This document shows, in pieces, positions 20,026-31,890 of a DNA stretch of 64,000 bases. Each line of letters begins with the position of its first letter. Within the stretch, counting starts at the first letter, position 1. Below the pieces are notes generated by a model. That model searched no databases, was not told the DNA's origin, and saw only the letters and a program-made list of their open reading frames with translations. The stretch is from Apiospora phragmitis (Eukaryota > Ascomycota > Sordariomycetes > Amphisphaeriales > Apiosporaceae): the NCBI GenBank assembly GCA_038363925.1, contig JAQQWL010000009.1:744001-808000 (forward strand). The letters are read 5' to 3'. The position numbers and the translations under genes were made by a program.

Positions 20026-23000
20026 TGAATTGAGAGACTAAGATTTTCACCGGTCGGGTTTTCAAGTTCTAACGGGTTTGTTGGTATTGCACGACATGAA
20101 CTCGGCCACCAATCCGGTGCTGGCGGACTGGAACAATCAATGAGATCCCGCATTTTTACTCCGGTCCGACACCATAGGACCTTCTTTCTACCACTAAGAG
20201 TGAACAAAGACGTCGCAAATGTTGGTTACCGAGAATAAAAGTTCCCAACTAGAAGCACAAGCTTGGAACTACCAACCACACTCTCTTCTGATTTAGGCGC
20301 AACGGTGTCAAGCCTACAATCTAGCGTACACCTACGGAGGGGTCTCTTTCCTTGCTAGCATTACCAGCAAGGGGTTCTGTCCGTGGTGTCGGGAGCCTGT
20401 CTCTGGCCAATTCCTCCACGGATCTTTACCCGGACAACTCCATTCCTCACTGGATTCCATCCGCGTGAAAAGCCAGAGCCTAAGCTCACACCTATATCAT
20501 CGGCCATGAGGATGGTGTCGGGTTTGAGAAATGGAAACCAGGCATACTTATAGCTAAGCACCTGGAGACCCTCCCTCTAAACCACAGCGCAGCTCTTTAC
20601 CTGAAGAGCAAGTTTGGCCACGATCGGGTTAACTGCGTACTCTCTCACTCATTTGCCCGTCGCTCTACCCTGCCGTTGAAACGGAGATACCATGTGTTTC
20701 ACCCTCTCCCTCGAGTTACTGTCTTCACGGATGAACCTGTACCGCAAGACCTCATCCGTCCACTGTTGCCATCGCAGTCCGTGGCGCCAACTTCGATAAT
20801 GCCTTACATGTTATTCTTCTCGAACTTGGAGTATATTACCCGCTTCGACTGTACGTCATGTTTGTTTCGTCTGCCCAATTTATGCCGACTGATGATAGGA
20901 ATCTCAAAGCCGTGGTGTATCCCGATCGGATGTCGGTTAGACGACGGTGCCGTGCATTTTCGAATCCCGCGCTTGGTCAGCGGCCGGTTGATAGTATGAC
21001 GCATTCTAGGAAGGAGATGAACGTGACTGAGGGCTACGACAAGTTATTGAGCATAGATCAGAGTCTGGGGCCTTCATGGTCGCTGTAGGAATGGATCCAA
21101 CTGTTGTCCACTGCCCTCGGACATCGCTTGAAACAATTATGTAGATATGATACCGTTGGCCTATCCACTCTGTTCTAGGAAAAGCCTTGTCAAATGATCT
21201 GTTACATATTTCCCGACGTAGAAATATAGACTGTGTCGTCTTTGCTGTTGTTGCAACGAACAGATATACTTGGTAAAAGCCATCGTTCATCTTCATACTC
21301 GTTAATTCATAAAACCTCATAACCGTTTCCCAATTTTTCCAACCCAGCTGCTAGCCAATCTCCGCATCAAGCCTCCCTTGTCTGCTGGCGGCCCAAATTC
21401 ATATGTGCTTCCATTTGTCTTGTCTCTGAGTGCCCTCCCCGCGTATCATCTTGCCAGTGCCATCTCTGAAGCTATAAGTCCAAATGTGCTCGTCTGGTCC
21501 ATCCCGGGGCCGGAAGTCGGGGGCCACGTTGTTATAGTACGAGACAGGTCAAGGGATAAAAGTTTCACAAAAGACTTTTTAAACCGGCATTCCCTCTACG
21601 TGGTAGAGGTAGAGAGAAAAGGAAAAGAAATTATTGGACTTGGTGAGGTTCGAGCTCACGCCTTCCATCCTGTGTCGCTCTCGACAGAATCAAGGTTGAA
21701 CGCATTCCGGGTGTGCACCACTACCCCACATGTCCTTATATTATTAGGAATTCATGGTTATTTCAAGTCTATGTAGTCCCATCTTTTTGTAAAGGTCTGG
21801 CAGACCTATACCACCTTTGGCTACATAAGGTTTCTACTACCTAGGGACGCGTGGGCCTTCCAGCGATCACAGTGGCAGCACAAGGTTTCAATCTAGGGGA
21901 GTCATTCTGGTCATATGTGTACTGGAGAAGCCGCCGTTTGCACGGGTAGCCCCATCCGAGCCCAGGGGGCCAGCATAGCGTCGTCGACCTCGTCATCGGA
22001 TTCTGAAGGGAGGGCAGGGATTTGATGGTTTATTATTAGATTATTCCTCGACGCCATTCAACTGTGTGTTTGCTATGTGGAATTCACCTGAGGCAATTGT
22101 TAGGTGTGAATGCAGATGACTTCAGTCTTACTCGACCAGCGTTTCTTTTCAGAGTTGCTACAACACTGGAGACCATGAGTCCTGACACTTTGGAGAAGCA
22201 GCAATGGTGTGTGGTTATAATAAGAATACTGGGAGACGCTCGGGGAGAAGGAGGGTGACACAAGAAGTCCATAGCGTCCGTTGCGCCGCAGATGGCCACA
22301 ATCTTCGACATATTGGTATTCTGGCAGCGACTGCAAGTAGACTGCATGTTAGAAATCCAGTGCAGCTGTCATTGCCCACGTCGGGGCAAGGGTCTTGGTT
22401 ACACTGAATGGAGAAGGAATTGGTTCTACCAACGCATCTGCATGAGCCGCTCTTTGGCCCAACCCCGCTTCGACATGCCCTTGTTCGTTCATGTTACCAG
22501 GCGCCACTAGATGCCGTTGCCACCAAGAGATCCAAAGGTTGGATCTGGGGGAATAACGGTGGAGAACTCTTCAAGTCGGGAGTATGCTGCAGGCTGTAAT
22601 AGGAGTCGCATTCCTTGGAGGTGAGTTTGTCTGTAACTATTAGTATCTGGCCGAACAGATGCTGGTTGCTTGAGTATGAGAAAAAGGGGCGTGCTTCGGG
22701 ATTTTGGGCCTCGATAGACTACTTGGGGGTTATTGAATATCTTTGTACAACATATGCATGAAGGGGCATCAACAGAAGGGGTAGAACGCAGGATAGAAAA
22801 GGAGTTGGACTGGTTACCAACGCACTTCCTTTTCGTTCTATGATATCAAAGACACCAATAACCGTCTGGGCAAACGAGGCACATGGGAGGCTGCAGTTTT
22901 CCTCCAGCTTGCAAACGAAGACGAGAGAATTGGTTGAAACATTTTGGGTAAAATGCATTACGTTTGCTACCCAGCCATTAATGTATGAGCACGCCGTTTG

Positions 23001-23420
23001 CTCCTCAGATCGTCTGTTCGTCAAAAGCGGTATGGCTGTGGTCGGCCAAATTCCTGCCCGAATGACGGGGAAAGAACCAGAACCTAGGCAGCAGGTCTTC
23101 CAGATTATATACGAAGTGATGGAAGCTGAAAATTCAGCACGAAGCCCTCCTCCTTCCACCATTCCACAATATCTACTTCCTCCACAGCTACGCCAACACT
23201 GCGTGTGTGTGCCGGAGCTACATGTATCTTTCACCAAAGCTATCGTGGCCCGACGACTGAGACAGCTCGCCTCTGAACAGTCCTGAGTTACCTTCCAGCC
23301 TCAATCTGACCTCCTCTAGCCCATATTCCCTAAATTGATAAAAGTCCTTGATCCCACGAACCTCGCATCATTGCCAGCTCGCCTGAACCCATATCCTGCA
23401 AGGTTCTACCACAAGTCATC
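20026..23420. other. 3.4 kb gene-poor region
   Basis: Downstream of the HET gene no ORF longer than about 150 codons occurs and none resembles a known protein. The longest (21378-21776 and 22840-23286 on +, 22719-23237 on -) lack compositional or motif support. No long terminal or inverted repeat was found by eye. It may contain decayed elements or non-coding transcripts. Confidence 0.5.
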
Positions 23421-23924
23421 ATGGCCAACGGAAAAATCTCCCAAGCGTTCTTCGTGTTTCCGTTACTTCACAAGCGCGTCTTGAAAGCCGTCAGCAAACA
23501 AGTCGGCCCCGTCGTATTCCACAAGGAGGGGCAAGAGGCCGACGCGCGCAAGGAGTACGACACATTCGTGATGGGCCGGTTCGCCTGCGACAACGACAGC
23601 TGCAAGAAGGCGGTGTGGACCAGCAAGAAGGTCGGCATCCTGATCCGGCAATTCGCAAACACAGGCCAGGGCATGGGATACAACGCCACGGTCTTCAACC
23701 AGCGCTGCAAGTCGTGCAATACCTTGGGCACCTTCACACTCCACGAACGCTCATATGTGGAACGGGTGGCGTACCGGCTTCGGCACTGGGCGGGAGTGCC
23801 GCAGGAGCGGCCGCCTTTCGAGACCGATGAGACTGGCCCGCCACATGAAGCGGACTTGTGCGAGGGCTGCAAGAATGACCGCTGTCAGAAAGGCCGGCGG
23901 GCGAGAGGCGACTATGGACTATGA
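23421..23924 (+). CDS. 3CxxC-type zinc-finger protein
   Basis: Single exon of 167 codons starting M-A-N-G-K-I. Three cysteine pairs are spread as in the zf-3CxxC family: C56...C61, C96-x2-C99 and C147-x2-C150 with an extra C155, and the block between them (W-T-S-K-K-V-G-I, Y-N-A-T-V-F-N-Q-R-C) is characteristic. The C-terminal C-E-G-C-K-N-D-R-C segment completes the zinc site. The family occurs in fungi and in vertebrate receptor-transporting proteins; the fungal role is unknown. The frame is intact. Confidence 0.88.
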   Translation: MANGKISQAFFVFPLLHKRVLKAVSKQVGPVVFHKEGQEADARKEYDTFVMGRFACDNDSCKKAVWTSKKVGILIRQFANTGQGMGYNATVFNQRCKSCNTLGTFTLHERSYVERVAYRLRHWAGVPQERPPFETDETGPPHEADLCEGCKNDRCQKGRRARGDYGL

Positions 23925-24456
23925 GGAATATATTTGATACGATAGTTGGACTTCCCCGAGGTATCTTGGCAAGGTTTTCGAGAACCGTCCATGTCGTGGA
24001 GCTGAGAGCGCCGTGTCGGAAGATGGGGACGCGATACACCCTCAATTGCTATACTTCACGACACGGATGCAGGAGGCTCGGTCGGTGGCTTGTGAATTGG
24101 ATATGACATTGGTTTGTTAGCTAGTTAGAGCCTCAATCATCAGTCTGAAACTCCCTATCTTAGCTCGCTCTAGGAACAGTCTCGAATGTCATCAGATAAA
24201 AACCCAATCTAGGAGACAATGTGCTGTAATACATCCGACTGCATGACTCTATATCCTGCGAGATCTGTGTAGCTTGTCCATTGAAACATTATCAAGGGCC
24301 TTATGCTCGTAAATTCGTGCGGCTGCTTGGATGCTTTGTTCGGATACATGGCACCTCCTTTCCGCCAGCAGCATATAGGTACTTCCTCAAAGAATAATAA
24401 ACCGTCCTCAGGCACCAAAAAACATCTCAATATGCGACCATGTAATTTCCCCCTCG
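23925..24456. other. intergenic region
   Basis: About 530 bp between two convergent genes. An open minus frame continues to 24209, which would be an alternative C terminus of the nuclease; otherwise nothing is seen. Confidence 0.4.
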
Positions 24457-26335
24457 TTATGAGTCGTCTTCCGCCAAGTCTATTAACTCGGTCGCTGTTG
24501 GCTTCGCCGGTTTCGGGTTGCAAATTGCCGAAGCAGAGGCAGACTTTCGGAGCGCCGTCGTGGTAGTAGCTTTCGAGTTGGGAAGCAATTGATGCCAAGG
24601 GTGTTCGGTCTGCAGAACGGCGTTTGGGTGTCGTCGTCGCGCAAGGGCTGGTAGCAGCCGGACCCTTGGTCTTGCGTGGCCGGCCTCCACCACGTTTGGG
24701 AACCGTTATGCCGGAGTCGTCGTCACTTATTTCTATAGGCTCGGGCTTGGACGGTCGGCCTGGACCACGCTTGGATCCAGACGCCGTGTCCGGGCTAGCG
24801 TCCTCGAGGGCGTTTGGCAGGGGTCTCGCCCTCAGTCGTGCCCGCCCCGGTAGAATTTCTCTTGGTACTGCCGGCGGAGGTCGCGCCTTTTTGTTGAAAG
24901 AGGCCAGGGCATTGCTGTACAAGCCAGTAGGGGAGCCACACCGGTGTGTTCTCTACTTCCGTCTTCGTCAAGTAGCCCTTGTAGCGTTCGTCGATCGGCT
25001 CGTCGTGAACGTCCACGCCGACTATGCTGCTGTAGTCGAACTTGACCCTGGCTCGCTTCTTCGCTCCTCTTTTTCGGTTGTCGAAATAGTGGCGATTGCC
25101 CCGCTTGGATGGTCTATCCCGGCCGATATAGAACGAAGAAGTGTACAGATAAGGACAGGAACGGCGGTTTTACGCACGAACTTGACGGCGTGGTGTCGCT
25201 TTTTCCAATCAAAAGCATCCTTGGTAAACCCTCTCAAGCGCGGGATTTTAGCCTCCTTATTCTAGTCAATAATGCTTCTTACTGGCTCCTTGTTGATCTC
25301 GTCCATGTAATATCGGACGACGGTCTGGTTAGGAAAGCTGTCATTCAAGTACCCAGCGGCGGCGGGATGCCGTCCTCCGAATAAATCCACATTTGTCCGC
25401 AACGTCTCAGCCAGACTCCTCCTCCAGTGTGGCAATTGATCCCACAGCCCGTTCTACGACAGCGTCCACAAAGCAGCACCGTGTTCGGACGCGCCGATCT
25501 TGAGGGCAAGATCGGGGCCGCAGTGCCGAAGGCCCTTGTCGTCATAATCGCCGCCGGCGAAGAGAGCCAAGGAGAAGAAGACGCTCTGCAATAGCGGAGG
25601 ATTCGCGTTTTCCAAGCCCCCCATCTTGAAAACCCGCACCCTGCTGGTGCCCTTGGACTCGTCGTCCGCAAACATATATTTCAGCACGGTCCGGGCTCCG
25701 AACAAGAAAGCGTCGCCGTCGCCGGTTATCACCGCATCCACGACCGCAGCCATTTCCAACCTGGCGCACTCCGCCTCGGCCTCTCCAGAGGCGACGATGC
25801 AGGGGAGACCCAACCAGCGCAACATTTCCTGGGACAGTTCGATGATATAATGGAGGTTTTGCTCGCGCCTCTCGTCGTCCGTCGTCCGCCCTGAGCTCCC
25901 CCCGCGCCCCCCGCGCCGCGGCGCCACGGCGTTCGTGCGAGCGCCTCGCTTGAGAGGGGCCCTTTCACGGCCGTCGTAGACGAACACGGGCTGGTCGCCG
26001 GCCTCGAGGATGCGGAGAATAAAGGAGAAGAGATTGCGGGTCGGGTGGTTCATCCCCCCGTGGTTCTCTTTGTAGACCTTTTTGGTAGCAGACATGTACT
26101 TGTAAATGGCAATCGGGATGTCAATAGCGATCCGCATTGGCCGGCCGGTCTCCTCGACATGTTCGGCGTTGAGTTCCCACAGGGGAAGCGTTCTGCCGGG
26201 ATGGATCGGAGACACTGTCTCCCAGAATCTGGGGGGCCGGGGGGGGGACGGGTCAGCAAGGGCATATAAGTCAACGGGGACGGACGGGGAGAGCGGGGAG
26301 AGTGCTGCGGTATATGCTCACCCTTTGACACCCAT
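24457..26335 (-). pseudogene. XPG/Rad2-family structure-specific nuclease (GEN1/Yen1-like) with two nonsense codons
   Basis: ATG at 26335 (M-G-V-K-G, 14-nt first exon), 93-bp intron, exon 2 from 26228 continuing F-W-E-T-V. The XPG-N part has I-A-I-D-I-P-I and F-V-Y-D-G; the XPG-I part has A-S-G-E-A-E-A-E-C and T-G-D-G-D-A-F-L-F-G, so the acidic metal ligands are all there; the helix-two-turn-helix region reads L-F-A-G-G-D-Y-D-D-K-G-L. The frame then meets TAG at 25456-25454 and TAG at 25264-25262, yet remains protein-like between and beyond them. Downstream a frame change near 25090 leads to a chromo-like segment, two AT-hook motifs (R-G-P-G-R-P and G-G-G-R-P-R-K) and acidic SIM-like patches. 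The family resolves Holliday junctions and flaps. Unrecognised introns could hide a stop, so pseudogene status is not certain. Confidence 0.6.
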
Positions 26336-26366
26336 TGCGAAAGCTAAAAGCACAATGGTACGCGAC

Positions 26367-26759
26367 GGCGGTTCGTAAGGGCAGGTGTGACAAAACTGAT
26401 TTTTACCACCAAAACCGCCTGGAAAGGTTAGTTGCTTTTTTCTTTTCCATTTTCGCATTTCCCGGAATTGGCACATTGGTATCTGTCGCATTTCCCAGAA
26501 TCGGCATATCGATACTTATCGCACTCACAACATCGGAATACAAGTATACACATACCCGGACCCCAACTACTAACTACTAACCACTAACCCTAGCCACTAG
26601 CCAGTGGTTACCCGACGATATACCGAGACGTCGTCGCTCTAGGGAACATACGTAAAAAGGTAGAAAGGTAAATGTATGTCGAAAATGGGCGGACTAACCA
26701 AAAAGAGGCCTGTTCGAAGTTAAAAAGGAGTTTTGTCACACCTACCCTTACGAACCGCC
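26367..26759. mobile_element. 393-bp MITE-like element with 39-bp terminal inverted repeats
   Basis: Bases 26367-26405 and the complement of 26759-26721 match at 36 of 39 positions; both begin GGCGGTTCGTAAGGG. The interior of about 315 bp carries no ORF and two imperfect copies of a roughly 33-bp unit starting CGCATTTCCC (near 26453 and 26488), then ACTAAC-type short repeats near 26565-26600. Size, lack of coding and near-perfect inverted ends fit a miniature inverted-repeat transposable element. No clear target-site duplication is visible, so the true ends may be a few bases off. It lies 31 bp upstream of the nuclease ATG, inside what would be its promoter. Confidence 0.75.
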
Positions 26760-27416
26760 TTAGGACGCTTTCATGTATTTTGGGCAGCTCGTGTACTAGA
26801 GATTGCACGTAACAAAACGGAGACATCACAAACAAAACCAACCAGCGAGAATTGGGAATATAGGCAAAATGCAAAGAGAAAGTCCTAGAAGAGATTGGAA
26901 GCAAGATAGTTCAACGGCGACCTGCAGTACTGGAGTACAAACTGCCCTGACGCGTCTTGAGCACGACGACGCGTTCATTGTTGTCTTCCAAGTAAACACT
27001 CACTATCCTACCACAAGTAAACGCTCAATATAACCTTGAAAATGACATATCACTTCCTAGAGCGTGAACCGAGGAACAGTCTCTCGGAGGGTGGGTGAAT
27101 GGGATCAGAAATGAAGCATCGTGACGATGCATTGTACTGAAATACGTCCCGTCCCGACTTCAGATCGGTATACATAGGAGGGTTTGGCTCCGGAAGCCTG
27201 GCTCATTATCAATGCTCAATAGAATTGGCAGCACCTTCACAACCATGGTTGGGATAGATTGGAACGCGACCGAGAGATGCCAAGCATTCAGTGTGTAGAG
27301 CAGCGGTCCCCTGTACGGTTGCAATTTACCCCTCGCGTACGGAGTACTTGGGTGTGGAAAACGCCCGGGGGGCAGAACTGAAGTGGCATTGAATCGTCCC
27401 CATCTATCGTCTAACC
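26760..27416. other. intergenic region
   Basis: 657 bp between the inverted-repeat element and the end of the HPP gene. No supported feature. Confidence 0.4.
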
Positions 27417-28586
27417 TCATAACCTCTTGCAGAGCTCCTCTAAAAGCGACCGCTCTTCCGGAGTCATGTAGACATCGTCGGGCACCACGACACGGTCCGC
27501 CTCGATGACAATACTGCGGTCCTTGGCAGTGTATCCGTCCCGACCCCGCGTAGTCTCCATGTTGAGCGTACTGTCGCTATCCCGCGTCGTTGTCGTATCC
27601 GACGGCGTCGCGCCGCTCGCGTTTCGTCCCAGCTCTAGATCTGTATTATCGTCGTCATGACTAACATTGTTAGGGATTCGAGATGATGTATGTGATGATT
27701 TCGTCTCGATATGAGGGCCCCAATGCTCCTCATTGTGACCACCTTCTCCTCTTTCAATCCTCCTTCTGTCCCTCCACCAGCCCCCTACTTCGCCCGCCGT
27801 CCACCAGTAGACCGGGAATCGGCGCTGCAGGTTGTTAACGAGCAGCGCCACGCCGAGCATAAGCGTGCTGCCGAGCAACATAACGGGAACGAGAAACCAC
27901 CCGAGGGCGCGCACATCGGCGTCCACGACGGCGAGCAACGCGGTGGCGCCGGCGGGCGGGTGCACCGTGCCCGTCAGGGCCATGACAGCAGTCGCCGATG
28001 CGCAGGCGAGCGCCCCGGCAAGCCATGTCAGGTCATGAGCCGGACCACCAACGCCCGCTTCGGGTCCTCCTCCAATGTCCGACAAAAGGGCCGGGTCCAG
28101 CGCGAACAGCTTGGCCACGGCGACGCCCACGACGCTGGCGAGGACCTGGCCCAGGATCGAGTTCCGCGGCTGCGAGAGCGGCGACTCGATGGCGTAGAAC
28201 TCGAGGACTGCGGCGGCTCCCTTCACAGCATTGCCATGTTAGTCTGTTCAGAAATATTGTGCTTGGGCTTCCCTAGGTATTGTAGAAGATGGGATTCGAG
28301 TCACACTTACAAAACTCCCGATGATGAGCGGCGCGCCCCTGGACCGAAAACTGTCGATGTGCCGGCCCACGACCTCGATGATGCTCAGCGACGCAAAGAT
28401 GCCGACAAACGCCCACGCAATCATGGCCAGGTTACCGACGGGCTGCTGGGGCCGCGGCCGGTAGCCCGCAACATGCGTCGCGAACCGCGGCAGGCGTTTC
28501 CATGGCGGCGAGGGCAGGAACGGGTTGAGGTAGGCGTCGAGGTCGAAGTGCCATTTGGACGGGCTGCCGAGCGGTGTCCGCTTCAT
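27417..28586 (-). CDS. HPP-family integral membrane protein
   Basis: Exon 1 28586-28311, 90-bp intron with GTAAGT donor, exon 2 28220-27417; 359 residues in one frame. The family name motif H-P-P-A-G-A-T sits in T-V-H-P-P-A-G-A-T-A-L-L, preceded by L-I-I-G-S-F and G-A-A-A-V-L-E-F-Y-A at the exon join, and by N-S-I-L-G-Q. Four to five hydrophobic helices are seen, followed by a soluble tail of about 120 residues rich in Asp, Ser and Thr. Plant and algal relatives transport nitrite into chloroplasts; the fungal substrate is not known. An in-frame ATG at 28688 would add 34 hydrophilic residues; I prefer 28586, next to the conserved start of the domain. Confidence 0.88.
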
Positions 28587-29875
28587 CGGAGGCGAATGGT
28601 GTAAGTCGTTTTTGTTTTGCCCGGTCCGAGCAGAATCCAACTTTAGTTCTTGGGTCCTTTTTTCGTGGCTTTCGAGGTTTAAAAGCATGGAAGTGACAGG
28701 TCGGGTTTGTCGAACTCATCAAGTGGTCTTCAAAAACTCCAAATACTCCCGGAATAGGTCACAGTACACTCTCACCTTTCTGTTCGAAGCTGCGGGAAGT
28801 CGGCAAGGTGCAAGTCGGGCACACCAAATGGGAAGCGCCACGGTTGTTTATTCGGCTCGGGAGGGCTTGCAGTAGTAGTCGGCCAGAGAGGAGGTATGGG
28901 GGTTTTGGGGTAGACACGTCCAGTCCGACAAGGTGGGAAACCCAGATAGCTACCTACGCAAAGCCTATAGCAACTGACTGATGAACGTGAAGCCAGCCAA
29001 TACCAGCCTGGAGGGTTATCGTCCTCAATGAAGCCGTTTGGGGTGGTACAGGTAACGCCGAAGCCACCCTCTGACTGGGCAGGCATACTCTACATATAGC
29101 CATGCGAGATCCCCAGATCCAACCTAGTCAATCGTCCATTCATGGAACAGACGGCCCCTCCATACCGAGACCCCCGAGAAACCCGAAGCAGCATAAGACT
29201 CACTTGTAGTAACATGCCTACATACGTCGTCACTGGACGACAGTGTCATGTGTCTTTGTACTTGTGGTTCGGTCGAGCAAGTTGCAGGTAGGAAGGAAAT
29301 GGCGATCAGGCTGGGGGGTCTGGGTTCTGACTAACACGCTTTGCTCCTATACGCTGGGTTTTGGGGCGATGACCAATTAATTGCCGGCGTTGGCGTCAGA
29401 TGGAGTAACAGAAACTCGCTGCTAGCGGGTTGGCGGTAAGGCGAGGAGGCTGACCGTCGTTGGTGCCGGGTGCTTTGCGTAAGTGGACCATGGCATCTCC
29501 GCGGACCTGAACCTTGGCACGGGGTACTCGGCAACCGGGGATTGGTGGCTAGAAGTCCCGACAGGAGGAAAAAAGGACAGGCACTCGTATTTGATTTGGA
29601 GTACTAGCAGAGCAGGCCCAACATATCAAGTGGTTACCATTACATGATGGAGTAATTGGTCCTCAGGGTAAACAGTGCCCATGGGATGAAGGCCGGCTGT
29701 TATCTTTTTTGTTAGTCCGGTCCTTGTCATTGTCCCTACCAGCGATGGGATTAGCGGCTAAAAGTACCGACTGAATTAGATTACATTGTATCTAAGTTGA
29801 ACAAGAGCTGCGTACCTGCGAACGTTGCTAGTAAAACAATCTGGTTTGTATTGATGCCAGGGTGTGCTCAAGCAG
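28587..29875. other. intergenic region
   Basis: 1.29 kb without a supported gene. The HPP promoter should lie at the left end. Minus-strand frames at 28772-29086 and 29331-29534 lack any protein signature. Confidence 0.45.
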
Positions 29876-30995
29876 TCAAATAACCACGCCCGAGCCTCGT
29901 TTTCCGCCACGGCGCTTAGCTTGTAAACGGCTCCTATACTCTGTTTCTAGACGGCTCTTCGCTTCTACCTCCTCACGGATGGTCTCGATGAACTCCGGAG
30001 GACCTTCTAGTAAGCCTGAAAGATTGTGTTCCTTTCTTGGTCTTCCTGCATGCATTAGTGGTAGAGTTGGCGGTGCAGCTGCAGTGTTTGCAGTAGCCAG
30101 TTTGGTCTCGGAAGCGTCCTGGTCCTCCTGTGGCTGGTCCTCCTGTAACTGGTCTTCGAGCGTTTGGAAGCGAATTGGTGCCTTCAGGGTTAGGAAGTCG
30201 AGTTTGTTCATTTCCTTTTTAATCTGCTTATCCCCTCCTACTCCTGTGCCGATCCTGAATCCGCGTTTCTTTCTTATTTCCTCCTTCTTTTTCTCGTAAT
30301 ATTCAGGATCGCGAGCGCGCTTCTTGCCCGAGCTCGAGCTGAAGATGAGTTTCTCTTGAAATGCCGAGTTAAACTGATCTTCGAATTCGGTATCGACAGC
30401 TGGTGGAAGCAACTCCTGTAGCGTACGGGGTACTCCAAGTGCCGACAACACTACTTCTAGATGCTTATACCAGCCGTTTATGAGCAGGTCCAAATCCGGG
30501 ACGGCCCTTGGCCGGACGCACTCGGTTGCGCTCGAAGTTCGTTGACACGGTCGACCAGCTCCATCAGCCACTTCGCCTTGGCGCTGGGTGGTTGCGGGTC
30601 CATCTCCGGCGAGAACGCCAAACGGCCATCGCAGTAAACTCCGGCGAGCGTTTTCAGATAGGGGCCCCTGACATCCGGATGGAAATGCAATGCCGCTTTC
30701 ACGCGGTCCCAGAAGAAGCTCGCGGCCCAGAAGTCGACGAAGAGGTGCTTGCCCCAGCCGTCCGCTAGATACCAGACGGCTTCGAAAAAGACGGTCAGGT
30801 TGACCTCGTGGCGCTGCTTGTTCCATTTTGGATTGGCTGCCTCCTTGGCTCGTTGACCATGTACTGTTGCGAATGCAAGACAGACCGGAAATAACTCTGG
30901 CCTTCCCTCGGATCATCTTCAGGAGGGAAATAGAAGCGGGGGGGCGTAAAGGGCAGTCTGGCCGCCGCGCTTTTCATCTGCTTCTTGCTCATCAT
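29876..30995 (-). CDS. unrecognised protein with basic C terminus (two frame breaks)
   Basis: The ATG-ATG at 30995-30990 starts M-M-S-K-K-Q-M-K-S. Three overlapping open frames follow each other: to about 30905, then about 30900 to 30515, then 30515 to the TAA at 29876. Assuming one lost base at each change gives exactly 373 codons. The middle part is protein-like (F-F-E-A-V-W-Y-L-A-D-G-W-G-K and F-W-A-A-S-F-F-W-D-R-V-K), rich in aromatics, and could be a folded domain I do not know. The C-terminal third is charged, with K-K-K-E-E-I-R-K-K-R, a small E-D-Q repeat and an AT-hook-like H-A-G-R-P-R-K, suggesting a nuclear, DNA-associated protein. No function is claimed. Confidence 0.5.
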
Positions 30996-31890
30996 CGTTC
31001 TTATGTTGGTTGCAAGTGCTGAGGGAGTGTGGTTGCCCACACGAAATCGACTCGAGTTGTGCGTTGCTGTACAGGATCCCACATCCGCGACTTGATTACT
31101 CCTTGTACGCAACCAAGACCTGCTTCCCACCGGCATAGCCAGCCATGTAGAGAAGGCGCTGGCGTGGGTAAATGTGCATTGTGAAGGTGAACTGGGACGA
31201 GACTTGGGTCGCTTATTGATGTTACTGGCGACCTGATGAAAGCTCGAGTAGGAAACCAAGCGGTACGTACATACCCGGGGCCTGCTCGGTGGAAGAAGGG
31301 ATGGTACGGTTAGTTGCATAGCGCGAACCGGCAGGACCGAGTGCTTCTTCACAGTTGGTCGCATATTAGACGTGGTAGGTAGAGCAGTGACATGATGGAG
31401 CTGCGGTTGATCAATCCCATTTTATTGATACCTCTGGTAAGAATGCGCTACGAGCAAACCTCTGGCGCTGGGCGGCTCCGTTTTTTTTATTTGCAAATCG
31501 CAGCGTGGGGCACAGCCGTACATGCCAAGTAACACCCGTCCCCAGCTGTCCCCCGTCAACGACAGCCCCCTATGTACTAAGTAGATTCTACAGATATTTG
31601 AACTTCAATAAGTCTACCTTTTCTACCTTGATTTAAAATCAGAAAATTGTATCCAGTACAGGCCACTGAGCCGGCCATCTAGGTACTACTTTAAACACGG
31701 GACACATAGGGGCCAAGCTGGCCAAAGTCTATTAATACTATAGATAGATAGATTCTTTCTTCATCGTGCTGTCAAGCACAGTCTTCTAAAGCCCAATAAA
31801 TATCCCGTAGGCAACGCCGACGCTATGCAAATGGGTACGCCCATACGTGAGCCACAATTATCTCACCGAAGAAGACCAAGAAGTTCGCCC
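30996..31890. other. intergenic region
   Basis: 895 bp. The minus frame continues open upstream to 31364 but without recognisable sequence. A short (TAGA)n run lies at 31742-31752. No gene is supported. Confidence 0.4.

Noticed and set aside
21641..21665. GTGAG-GTTCGAG-CTCAC hairpin resembling a tRNA T arm
   Set aside because: The loop register does not match TTCRANY, no Box A or acceptor stem is found upstream, and the palindrome reads alike on both strands.
22840..23286. 148-codon plus-strand frame upstream of the 3CxxC gene
   Set aside because: No domain, no signal peptide and a competing minus frame of equal length.
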